Below are positions 53,157 to 61,284 of a stretch of 64,000 bases of DNA, one piece after another (the first letter of the stretch is position 1; the number at the start of each line of letters is the position of its first letter). The notes under the pieces were generated by a model that did no database searches, had not been told where the DNA came from, and worked only from the letters and a program-made list of their open reading frames with translations. The DNA lies in the NCBI GenBank assembly GCA_964346145.1, contig CAYFTL010000001.1, forward strand, positions 120,006-184,005, read 5' to 3'. Source of the DNA: CAYFTL01 sp964346145. Lineage in GTDB: Bacteria > Bacillota > Clostridia > Christensenellales > Aristaeellaceae. A program made the translations under genes and the position numbers.

Positions 53157-53978
53157 TTATCCATCCTGCGCGCCGTCTTCCATCATCTCCACCGCCGAAG
53201 TCGGAGCATTCGCCGACGTAGGCTGAGCCGGCGACTCCAACAAAATAGCGATCAACCAAAACAAAAACGCGCAAACGGCGACACCCACAATACAAAGCAC
53301 AGCCGCCAAATAATGTCCAAAGGAATGGCGCTTGGTTCGGGCCCCCTCCACATCGCTCTCAAACACCAAGAATACACTGCTTGCATCGGGTGTGTTTTCA
53401 TTAGGGTGGGCCATCTCCTGTCGAACAGCGCTGCGCAAAACCCTTTCAAAATAAAGGTTTTTGCCAATGCTTTTTTCCCTCTGGGCCAGCTGCTCCCAGC
53501 GCCGTTTCAGCCGCGCATCGCAGCCACGAAGCCTGCGCTTAACTTCATTTTCTGAAATTTGCATAACTTCGGCAATTTGGTTGTTCTTCAGACCACACCC
53601 TTGTTTGAGCACCAACATGCGTTGACTGTCCGTGGCTTCCTTCATAATCAGCCCGCGCATGCCAACAACACCATCGGAAGCGCCGCCGTCCCACTCCGTG
53701 TCAAACCCGGGCCAATTCTGCTCGTAGACCCCTTCCCGGCGAACATTGCGCAGCTCAGTCATGCCCACCAGGCGAATGCAATACATAACCCCTTCCCGAA
53801 AGCTCATCCTATCTCGCCAATCCTTTCGGCGCAAATAGGCTTCCAGCAAAGTATTTTGAATTACAAAACCAGCCAAATCAATATTGCCCATAATGGCGTA
53901 AGCCGCTTGGAAAAATTCGTTGTAAAACGGGCTGACTTTTTGCAGAAAATAACGCGGATCGTCTATGTCTTTTTTCAA
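53157..53978 (-). CDS. membrane-anchored sigma-70-like protein
   Basis: 273 aa. Residues about 1-100 resemble a sigma region 2 (VSPFYNEFFQAAYAIMG...NTLLEAYLRRKDW), and about 112-165 a sigma region 4 helix-turn-helix (SQRMLVLKQGCGLKNNQIAEVMQ, ISENEVKRRLRGCDARLKRRW). A membrane segment then follows (YLAAVLCIVGVAVCAFLFWLIAILL, given here in part, about residues 224-248) and a short Pro/Ser tail. ECF sigma factors normally do not carry a membrane segment. Start TTG behind AAGGAG. It lies 36 bases after the sugar kinase gene. Confidence 0.6.
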   Translation of the reverse strand: MKKDIDDPRYFLQKVSPFYNEFFQAAYAIMGNIDLAGFVIQNTLLEAYLRRKDWRDRMSFREGVMYCIRLVGMTELRNVRREGVYEQNWPGFDTEWDGGASDGVVGMRGLIMKEATDSQRMLVLKQGCGLKNNQIAEVMQISENEVKRRLRGCDARLKRRWEQLAQREKSIGKNLYFERVLRSAVRQEMAHPNENTPDASSVFLVFESDVEGARTKRHSFGHYLAAVLCIVGVAVCAFLFWLIAILLESPAQPTSANAPTSAVEMMEDGAQDG

Positions 53979-54014
53979 AACTGTTCTCCTTCAAAAGAAT
54001 AACAACAAAATTTA

Positions 54015-55523
54015 TTATAGCTTAGCTATCTCATCAAACAATGGTTTCAGCCGCCCATACATCTTCTCGTACACCGGGTAATTTTTATCGTATGTTTTTT
54101 TCCAATCCTCTTTGGGTGCATGACTTGCGCTAGAACGGATCAGCGCACATCCATCCGCATAGCTCTTAAACACGCCAATGCCGACGCCGGCAGCGATCGC
54201 TGCCCCCAGCGATGTGGATTCAGCGGGCGCATAGTGGGTATTGATCGGCGCATTCAGCATTGAGGCCAATATTTCAGACCAAAGTTTGCTTTTGGCGCCG
54301 CCACCCGTTAGCATGACGCTGTCTATCGGTTGCCCGCTTTCGGCAATTGCTTCGCCACAGCTGCGCAGCGCATAGGCCACTCCTTCGTAAACCGCCCGGG
54401 CGATATGAGCATCGTTGTGATAAAGAGAAAAGCCCAGCAGACATCCCCGGGTGTTGGCATCCCAGTAGGGGGTGCGTTCGCCCATTAGGGTGGGCAAAAA
54501 GAATACACCCTCAGCGCCCGCCTGGGTTGTTAAGGCCATCTCTTCTATTTCAGCGATAGAAACACCTTTTTCAGCCCCGCCTAACAGATGCTGGCGTGCC
54601 CAATCCAAAGCTGCCGTGCCGCACTGCATCGTTCCGCAAGTCAAATAAGACTGTCCATCCATATCCAAATAGCTAAACACTCGCTGGAGCGGATCCCGGG
54701 GCGGCGTGGGCACCAACTGGCTGATCCAGGCACTTGAACCTATACAGCCATAGGTTTGGCCAAAACGACTCAGTCCGGCTCCTCGCGCCGCGCAGGATCC
54801 ATCACCGCCGCCCACGGCAACCGGAGTCCCTTGTTGTAAACCGGTGAGCCCAGCCGCAGACGCACTAATTCCCAAGCTTACATCGTTTCCGCAACAAAGC
54901 TCAGGAAACATACTGCAGTCTATTTTTAGATCTCCTAGCAAATCCGAAGCCCACTTACGCTTTTTTAAATCCATCGCTGCATTTAGCGATGCATCGCTGT
55001 AATCGGTTTTTGAATAGTTTCCCGTAAAACAGCCATGCAAAAAGTCCTTGATGTTGAGCCATTTGTGGGTATCCTTATAAACCTTTGGGTGGTTCTGCCG
55101 CATCCACAATACTTTTGGCAATGTGTAATGGTGATCCAGCCTGCATCCGGTAAGCTCGTAGAAAGAACCGCCGTCTATGACCGATGCAATTTCTTCCAGT
55201 TGATTGTAAGCTCTGGAATCCGAATGGATAATATTTGGATACAGCGCGTTGCCTTCCGTGTCCACCGGAATACACCCATTCATGGTACCCGAAAGGCCCA
55301 CACAAGCGATCCGCTCGGCCTTTACCCGCTCAAGTAGCTTGGATATAGTTTTGATTACCGCACTCCATACCTCAGTCGGTTTTTGCTCTGCCCAGTTAGG
55401 CCGTGGGTAGTGCGTTTTATATTCACCCTTTTCCGAACGCACAAGTTTGCCTTGGAAATCAAAAACACTGCACTTACACCCCGTAGTGCCGGCATCACAG
55501 GTAAGAATCAAGTCCTTCAACAC
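54015..55523 (-). CDS. FGGY-family carbohydrate kinase
   Basis: 502 aa. The ATPase motifs are clear: ILTCDAGTTGCKCSVFD (residues 6-22), a substrate/Mg Asp in GGGDGSCAARGAG, the second ATP motif GGGAKSKLWSEILAS, and the flanking AGAEGVFFLPTLMGERTPYWD. It most resembles xylulokinase-like kinases, but the substrate could be ribulose, glycerol or another sugar. Start GTG behind AAGGGG. No transporter is adjacent. Confidence 0.9.
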   Translation of the reverse strand: MLKDLILTCDAGTTGCKCSVFDFQGKLVRSEKGEYKTHYPRPNWAEQKPTEVWSAVIKTISKLLERVKAERIACVGLSGTMNGCIPVDTEGNALYPNIIHSDSRAYNQLEEIASVIDGGSFYELTGCRLDHHYTLPKVLWMRQNHPKVYKDTHKWLNIKDFLHGCFTGNYSKTDYSDASLNAAMDLKKRKWASDLLGDLKIDCSMFPELCCGNDVSLGISASAAGLTGLQQGTPVAVGGGDGSCAARGAGLSRFGQTYGCIGSSAWISQLVPTPPRDPLQRVFSYLDMDGQSYLTCGTMQCGTAALDWARQHLLGGAEKGVSIAEIEEMALTTQAGAEGVFFLPTLMGERTPYWDANTRGCLLGFSLYHNDAHIARAVYEGVAYALRSCGEAIAESGQPIDSVMLTGGGAKSKLWSEILASMLNAPINTHYAPAESTSLGAAIAAGVGIGVFKSYADGCALIRSSASHAPKEDWKKTYDKNYPVYEKMYGRLKPLFDEIAKL

Positions 55524-55566
55524 TCACACCCCTTTAATCAAAAGGCAATTCCATGCCTAAAAACCG

Positions 55567-55956
55567 TCAGTCTTCCTCTTTTTGCTGCGCCACTTCGGCA
55601 TCTTGCTTGTTGAGCACATCGCCCGCAGCCGCCCCCACCAAAGAAACCAGTGCAGTCACCAGCACGTAGCCCGGGTTTAACAAAGATCCTGCCCACAATA
55701 TGCAGGCCACCGCCTGACACAATGGCGGGGCCACCCATGCCGCATAATTGTTTAAGCCGCTGCGCGTTACTTTAAAGGAAGTGATTGCCCCCAGTACGGG
55801 CACAATGCCCCACATACAAATATTCAACGCCCAATAATTTGCCGGCGTTGGCAAAAACGGTACAACAGCCACAAGAATGAGCGTGCATACCGCAAAGATC
55901 GTCACAAACTGCAGCAACCAGGCCACAGGCCAACGTTTCAAAAAACTATTTTTCAT
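55567..55956 (-). CDS. small polytopic membrane protein
   Basis: 129 aa with about four membrane segments (LLQFVTIFAVCTLILVAVVP; LNICMWGIVPVLGAI; AVACILWAGSLL; LVTALVSLVGAAAG) and an acidic/Gln C-terminus. The start at 55956 has TGGAGGAA upstream, which rejects the 55998 start. Not recognised; upstream of the sugar kinase gene and possibly in the same transcript. Confidence 0.7.
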   Translation of the reverse strand: MKNSFLKRWPVAWLLQFVTIFAVCTLILVAVVPFLPTPANYWALNICMWGIVPVLGAITSFKVTRSGLNNYAAWVAPPLCQAVACILWAGSLLNPGYVLVTALVSLVGAAAGDVLNKQDAEVAQQKEED

Positions 55957-56082
55957 GTTTCCTCCAGGGTTTTGAGTTGAAATCTGCATGGTTTTCATTA
56001 TAGCATTTGCTTTTCCGACTGTACAGGCGCGAATTGCGCTTCATTAACTTTTCAATATTTAGGCCACTTTATCAGAATCTAT

Positions 56083-56111
56083 TTGACTTTTCCCCCACCA
56101 TCTCTTATACT
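56083..56111 (+). promoter_or_regulatory. promoter of the FAD oxidoreductase
   Basis: TTGACT (56083-56088), 17-bp spacer, TATACT (56106-56111), 54 bases before the ATG. Confidence 0.75.
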
Positions 56112-56165
56112 TCGATAGGGTTCTTTCCCTATAATAAACGGTAAACAATCTGGAGTGTTGAAAAA

Positions 56166-57575
56166 ATGTTTGATTATGATGTAATTGTGGTCGGTGCAGG
56201 GCCTGCCGGTATCTTTACCGCGCTTGAAATGTCCAAAATCATGCCCGAGGCCCGTGTCGCCCTGCTGGACGAAGGATTGCATATCGACCGCCGCAAATGC
56301 CCTGCCCGCATCACTGGCAAATGCATCAACTGCCAGCCCTGCAACATTATGAGCGGCTGGGCCGGTGCAGGCGCTTTCTCGGACGGAAAACTGTCCCTAA
56401 GCGAAGAAGTCGGCGGCAATTTGACCGACTACCTGCCCCGCAGCGAAGTTCAGGAGCTGATTCGCTATGCGGATTCTATCTATTTGGACCACGGCGCGCC
56501 CGAAAAGGTGCACGGCTTGAACGATCCTAAAGTAGATGAAATCATGTACGAGTGCAGCAAGCACAACATTAAGCTGATCGCCTGCCCTGTTCGCCACATG
56601 GGCACAGAAAACGGTTTCAGCGTGCTCCGCAATCTGTACTACACTTTGGAAAAGCATAAAAACTTTACGTTTTTTGAGCGCACATCGGCTCAGCAGCTTT
56701 ATATCGAAGATGAAAAGGTGGCCGGCGTCTACGCCAAAAACATGGCAAACGGTACGACCGAGCTTTTGCGCGCTTCTTACGTGGTGGCTGCCCCCGGGCG
56801 CGGCGGCGCAGCATGGCTAAACACCATCGCCAAAGAGCACAACATTACAACCTTGAACAATGAAGTGGACATCGGCGTTCGCGTCGAAGTACCCAATTCG
56901 GTGATGGACCATTTGACCAAGCATCTGTATGAAGCCAAAATGGTCTACTATGCTGACACTTTCGAGAACAAAGTGCGCACCTTCTGCATGAACCCCGGCG
57001 GCTTGGTCAGCGAAGAGCATTACGAGGGCGGCATTGCGGTCGTCAACGGTCACAGCTACGCCGACGAAAAACTGCGCACCCAAAATACCAACTTTGCGCT
57101 GCTGGTATCGACCCGCTTCACCAAGCCCTTCGATCAGCCCATAGAATACGGCCGTTATATCGCCCAGTTGGGCAATATGTTAACCGGCGGCGGCATCATG
57201 GTGCAGCGTCTGGGCGACTTGCTCAAAGGCCGCAGAACCGACGAATCCCGCCTGCGCAAGTCTACCACCGTGCCCACGCTGACCACAGCGGTATCCGGCG
57301 ACTTGTCCTTCGTGCTGCCCCACCGCCATTTGACCAGCATCATCGAAGCGCTGCGTGCCTTCGACAATGTGGCTCCCGGACTGTACTCCACCAACACCTT
57401 GCTCTACGGAGTCGAAACCAAATTCTATTCTTCCAAGATCACGGTAAACAACCACTTCGAAACCGAGATTCCTGGCCTCTACGCCATAGGCGACGGCGCC
57501 GGAATCACCCGCGGATTGATGCAGGCATCGGTCACCGGCGTAGTGGTTTCCCGCGATATTGCATCAAAAATGTAG
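56166..57575 (+). CDS. FAD-dependent oxidoreductase (COG2509-like)
   Basis: 469 aa flavoprotein. FAD-binding VVGAGPAGIFTALEMSK (residues 8-24) and the late AIGDGAGITRGLMQASVTG motif. A Cys-rich stretch RRKCPARITGKCINCQPCNIM (in two pieces, residues about 42-62; CxxxxxxxCxxCxxC) may bind a metal or form disulfides. Such proteins are widely annotated as uncharacterised NAD/FAD dehydrogenases, with no known substrate. Single gene with promoter and terminator. Confidence 0.85.
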   Translation: MFDYDVIVVGAGPAGIFTALEMSKIMPEARVALLDEGLHIDRRKCPARITGKCINCQPCNIMSGWAGAGAFSDGKLSLSEEVGGNLTDYLPRSEVQELIRYADSIYLDHGAPEKVHGLNDPKVDEIMYECSKHNIKLIACPVRHMGTENGFSVLRNLYYTLEKHKNFTFFERTSAQQLYIEDEKVAGVYAKNMANGTTELLRASYVVAAPGRGGAAWLNTIAKEHNITTLNNEVDIGVRVEVPNSVMDHLTKHLYEAKMVYYADTFENKVRTFCMNPGGLVSEEHYEGGIAVVNGHSYADEKLRTQNTNFALLVSTRFTKPFDQPIEYGRYIAQLGNMLTGGGIMVQRLGDLLKGRRTDESRLRKSTTVPTLTTAVSGDLSFVLPHRHLTSIIEALRAFDNVAPGLYSTNTLLYGVETKFYSSKITVNNHFETEIPGLYAIGDGAGITRGLMQASVTGVVVSRDIASKM

Positions 57576-57587
57576 GCTTCAACTTCA

Positions 57588-57620
57588 AACTCTGACGCAT
57601 TTTGCGTCAGAGTTTTTTCT
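57588..57620 (+). terminator. terminator after the FAD oxidoreductase
   Basis: AACTCTGACGCA (57588-57599) pairs with TGCGTCAGAGTT (57603-57614), followed by a T run. Confidence 0.85.
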
Positions 57621-57762
57621 TTATTTAGTGATTGTACAATTTCTATGCAACTTCGCAGCCACACTTACGTCTATAGTATTATAATATATGTAATAAATCT
57701 TGCCTTGCTATATTTGCCACGAAAATATCATATGCTTTTAAACTACAGATTTATCAGTTTTA

Positions 57763-57771
57763 TGGTATAAT
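57763..57771 (+). promoter_or_regulatory. extended -10 promoter of the PBP gene
   Basis: TGG-TATAAT, 42 bases before the start codon. No good -35 is needed for an extended -10. Confidence 0.65.
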
Positions 57772-57813
57772 AGGAAAGTGTATTATTGTATGCCCTTATG
57801 TAGGAGGAATTGT

Positions 57814-60522
57814 ATGTCTGAGAAAAACTCACAACGCAGAAGCAATGGGCGCACCCGCCGCAGCGACGCTCCAAAAAAGTCGTTGTTCAAACAGCGAACA
57901 AAAAAAAGCAATTTGTTGCTTTCTGTTGTGTTAACCACTGCAAAAATGCTATTTTTTGTAGTGCTTTTGTTGGGCGTTTCGGGAACCGGCCTGCTCTTCG
58001 GCGTGGCCAAAGCGTGGATCGAAACTTCGCCCGAACTGGACATTTCAGCATTTGACGCGCAGGCAAAAACTTCGTTTATTTACGATAAGTTGGGCAACTT
58101 GATCACCGACTTTAAGGGCACCGAAAATCGCATCAACATTGATTCCCTGGATGAAGTGCCCCAAAACTTGCAAAATGCCGTCATCGCCATCGAAGATGCT
58201 CGCTTCTACACCCATAACGGCGTAGACATCAAGCGTATCATCGGTGCTCTCGTGCAAAACCTAAGCCACGGAAGCATGCAAGGCGGTTCCACCATCACCC
58301 AGCAGCTGATCAAACAGACCATGCTGACCCCCGATCAAAACTACAAGCGCAAGCTGCAAGAAGCATATTTGGCGCTGCAACTTGAAAACGAGGTCGATAA
58401 AGACCTCATCATGGAAGAATACCTGAATGTTATCTACCTGGGCGGTAGCAACTACGGTGTAAAAGTGGCTTCCATGGACTATTTTGGCAAGGAAGATTTG
58501 CACCAGCTTACGCTGCGCGAATGTGCAATGCTGGCCGGGCTCATCCGTAACCCATCGCGTTACAATCCGCGCCTCAACTACTACAAGCGCAATACCCCGG
58601 AAGAAACCGATAAGCGAACCAACCTTGTGCTTAAAAACATGTTTGATCATGGAATGATCACGCAGGACCAATACAATCAAGCGCTCAACGAGCAAGTTAA
58701 AATACTGGAAAAATCACCTTCCTCCGACGAACAACTGTACGACAACGCCTACTATGTAGAATATGCCATCTATGACGTGGTCACCAAAATGCTTCGCGTT
58801 GAAAACCTTGAAGACAATTCATCCAACCGTAGCAAGATGGAGAACAAACTGCGCACCGGCGGCTACCATATCTACACCTCCTTGGATCCCAAGGTACAAG
58901 AAGGCGTACAAGATGTAATCTCCAACTGGGATAGTTACCCCAGCGTACGCCGTTCTTCCGATAAAGTCTACCGGGCATCGCTGGGCAACGGAGAATTTGT
59001 GGATATCAAACAGCCCCAGGCCGCAGCCGCGGTCACCGATTGGCACACCGGCGAGCTGGTTGCCATAGTGGGTGGGCGATCCACCCCTACCCAGAAAAAG
59101 CAGCTGAACCGCGCCTGGCAGGCCGTAATGCCAGTCGGCTCTTCGATCAAACCCCTTTCGGTATATGGACCTGCCTTTGATTTGGGCAATTCCCCCGGCT
59201 CTCCGGTTATCAACGCCCCCATTAAGATCAACGGCTGGAACTCCAAAAAAGGCTATCCGCAAAACTACGGTGGCGGCGGATTCAACGGTATTGAAACCCT
59301 GAGAAAAGCCATCAACAAATCCCACAATACGGCAACAGCCCATGCGCTCTATATGTATGTGGGCATCGACACTTCGGTCGAATACCTGACCAAATTGGGG
59401 GTAAGCACGAAAAACATCAGCGCCACCGGTGCTGGACTGGCCCTGGGCGCATCGGGCATTACCCCGGTGCAAATGGCAGCAGCCTTCGGTGCAATCGCCA
59501 ACGGCGGCGAATATCTGGAGCCCATCGCCTTCTCCAAGGTAGTGGATTCCGACGGCAACGTCTACATTGATGCACAGCAAACCCAAATTCATACCCAGGC
59601 CTTTAAGGAGTCGACCGCCTGGATGTTGGTGGACGTACTCAAAGGCTGTGTGAAGAAGGGCACCGGCACAGGCGCGCGCGCAAACTTCGGAAACTTCACC
59701 ATCGCCGGCAAAACCGGTACCAACAGCGACTTCCGCGGAATTTTCTTTGCAGGCATGAGCGGCTACTACTCCGGCGCCGTGTGGGTTGGCCACGACGACT
59801 ACAAGCCTTTGGCCAACGGTTCCCAGGGCGGCGCCTATGCCGCACCCCTGTGGGCTGCGGTCATGAAACGGGTTCATAAAGATAAAGGCATTACAGAAAA
59901 CCGCGATATCGTGCAAAAGTCTGCAGCGGATGCCGGACTTGTAAAGGTAACGGTTTGTGCGGTTTCCGGGATGTTGCCCACCTCGGCGTGTAAAAACGAT
60001 GCCAACGGTTATGGTACCAACACTGACTATTTTGCCAAGGGTTCCGAACCCACCAAGAAATGCAACATGCACCAGTCGGTAAAGCTGTGCTCTTCCTCAA
60101 AAAAACTGCCCAACAAGTACTGTCCTTCGGTCAGAACTTACGGCGTGCTTTACATCCCCGAAGGGCACCCGCTGCGCAACGACGAACTCGGCAATGTTCG
60201 CAAGTACTTCAAGGGTGCATCTTACAAAAAAGGTAGCGCAGGACTCGGAACCTGCACCAAGCACGGAAAATCATCAAAGAAAAACAACGATGATTCGGAA
60301 AGCGGCAACAGCGATGCCATCATTAGCAAGGCAGAAAAAGCGATCGGCAATGCCAATTCCTTAATCGGCAACGACAAAGTTAGCAGCGGCAACAAGAAAA
60401 AACTAAAGACCGCTCGCAACAAGCTACAAAAAGCGTTGGATGGAAATAAGAGCGACAAAACTATCAAGAGCTTGACCTCCAAGCTAAATTCGGCCATCAA
60501 AAACGCTAAAAAGAACCTGTGA
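57814..60522 (+). CDS. class A penicillin-binding protein (bifunctional)
   Basis: Transglycosylase/transpeptidase that builds and cross-links peptidoglycan, 902 aa. One membrane helix at residues about 34-64. The glycosyltransferase motifs are IEDARFYTHNGVD (E127, D128), QGGSTITQQL and LQEAYLALQLE. The transpeptidase has GSSIKP (SxxK), SHN in NKSHNTA and KTGT in AGKTGTN. The C-terminus is long and rich in Lys, Ser and Asn. The start at 57814 has TAGGAGG upstream, so the frame from 57778 is rejected. Confidence 0.95.
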   Translation: MSEKNSQRRSNGRTRRSDAPKKSLFKQRTKKSNLLLSVVLTTAKMLFFVVLLLGVSGTGLLFGVAKAWIETSPELDISAFDAQAKTSFIYDKLGNLITDFKGTENRINIDSLDEVPQNLQNAVIAIEDARFYTHNGVDIKRIIGALVQNLSHGSMQGGSTITQQLIKQTMLTPDQNYKRKLQEAYLALQLENEVDKDLIMEEYLNVIYLGGSNYGVKVASMDYFGKEDLHQLTLRECAMLAGLIRNPSRYNPRLNYYKRNTPEETDKRTNLVLKNMFDHGMITQDQYNQALNEQVKILEKSPSSDEQLYDNAYYVEYAIYDVVTKMLRVENLEDNSSNRSKMENKLRTGGYHIYTSLDPKVQEGVQDVISNWDSYPSVRRSSDKVYRASLGNGEFVDIKQPQAAAAVTDWHTGELVAIVGGRSTPTQKKQLNRAWQAVMPVGSSIKPLSVYGPAFDLGNSPGSPVINAPIKINGWNSKKGYPQNYGGGGFNGIETLRKAINKSHNTATAHALYMYVGIDTSVEYLTKLGVSTKNISATGAGLALGASGITPVQMAAAFGAIANGGEYLEPIAFSKVVDSDGNVYIDAQQTQIHTQAFKESTAWMLVDVLKGCVKKGTGTGARANFGNFTIAGKTGTNSDFRGIFFAGMSGYYSGAVWVGHDDYKPLANGSQGGAYAAPLWAAVMKRVHKDKGITENRDIVQKSAADAGLVKVTVCAVSGMLPTSACKNDANGYGTNTDYFAKGSEPTKKCNMHQSVKLCSSSKKLPNKYCPSVRTYGVLYIPEGHPLRNDELGNVRKYFKGASYKKGSAGLGTCTKHGKSSKKNNDDSESGNSDAIISKAEKAIGNANSLIGNDKVSSGNKKKLKTARNKLQKALDGNKSDKTIKSLTSKLNSAIKNAKKNL

Positions 60523-60533
60523 TATCATATTCA

Positions 60534-60572
60534 AAAAGGGTTGGAATACAAATTGTATTCCAACCCTTTTTT
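60534..60572 (+). terminator. terminator of the PBP gene
   Basis: Long stem around a central AAAT (AAAAGGGTTGG...CCAACCCTTTT, 60534-60570) with a T tail. Confidence 0.85.
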
Positions 60573-60689
60573 ACTTTAAAATCGCCGACTCATGTATCCA
60601 CCAACCAATTCCCCTATCGCCTCGCTTTCCTTCAGCTCCCTTCCAAATTATATACAAATAATTGACACCAACTTTTACAAAGTATAGTA

Positions 60690-60718
60690 TTGACATCTAA
60701 CTAAAACTGAAGTAGAAT
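60690..60718 (+). promoter_or_regulatory. promoter of the feo operon
   Basis: TTGACA (60690-60695), 17-bp spacer, TAGAAT (60713-60718). A second TTGACA/TATAGT pair with a 15-bp spacer (60662-60688) lies just upstream and is less likely to work. Confidence 0.7.
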
Positions 60719-60733
60719 CATAACGAAAACTAT

Positions 60734-60749
60734 GTTAGTTATTTCTAAC
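60734..60749 (+). promoter_or_regulatory. inverted repeat downstream of the feo promoter
   Basis: GTTAG-TTATTT-CTAAC between the feo transcription start and the ATG of feoA. The TTAG/CTAA arms recall DtxR-family operators (iron- or manganese-responsive), so it may be the repressor site of this iron-uptake operon. Confidence 0.45.
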
Positions 60750-60766
60750 TTGAAAGGTGGTTCGCC

Positions 60767-60979
60767 ATGATGCCCATAACAATGACAAAAGTCGGTGAAC
60801 AAAATTATATCCGAAAAATTACCGGAAAAGACGAAGTTCGTCAGCACCTGGCCAATTTAGGATTTGTTATCGGTGAACAGGTTACGATCATTGCCGAAAA
60901 TGGCGGAAACCTTATCATTAATATCAAGGATTCTCGAGTCGCCCTTGACAAAAGCATGGCAAACCGAATCATGGTTTAA
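60767..60979 (+). CDS. feoA: FeoA domain protein 1
   Basis: 70-aa SH3-like protein that assists FeoB iron transport. Two neighbouring ATG codons (60767, 60770), behind GAAAGGTGG. Typical FeoA pattern: ITGKDEVRQHLANLGFVIGEQVTII...NLIINIKDSRVALDKSMANRIMV. The first of two feoA genes in the operon. Confidence 0.9.
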   Translation: MMPITMTKVGEQNYIRKITGKDEVRQHLANLGFVIGEQVTIIAENGGNLIINIKDSRVALDKSMANRIMV

Positions 60980-60998
60980 CAATATTAGGAGGTGCTCA

Positions 60999-61220
60999 AT
61001 GAAAACTCTAAACGAAGTGAAAGTGGGCGAAACCGTCACCGTGAAACGCCTGCACGGAGAGGGTGCGGTGAAACGCAGAATCATGGATATGGGCTTGACC
61101 AAGGGCGCACAAGTTACAGTGGTCAAACTCGCTCCCTTAGGCGATCCCATGGAAGTTACCGTCCGCGGGTATCAACTTTCCTTGCGCAAAGCCGATTGCA
61201 CTATGATTGAGGTTGAGTAA
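60999..61220 (+). CDS. feoA: FeoA domain protein 2
   Basis: 73 aa. Start MKTLNEVKVGETVTV behind AGGAGG. FeoA pattern VKRRIMDMGLTKGAQVTVVKLAPLGDPMEVTVRGYQLSLRKADC. It is closer to the classic FeoA than its neighbour. Two tandem feoA genes before feoB are common in Clostridia. Confidence 0.93.
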   Translation: MKTLNEVKVGETVTVKRLHGEGAVKRRIMDMGLTKGAQVTVVKLAPLGDPMEVTVRGYQLSLRKADCTMIEVE

Positions 61221-61284
61221 ATACAAAACCTCTTTTTTTACGCGCACAGTTAGTCTAGACTATATAAGATCAGGAGGAACATAA

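Noticed and set aside
58819..60072. 417-codon antisense open frame inside the PBP gene
   Set aside because: It lies opposite a strongly conserved PBP gene, has no ribosome binding site, and its translation is low-complexity.
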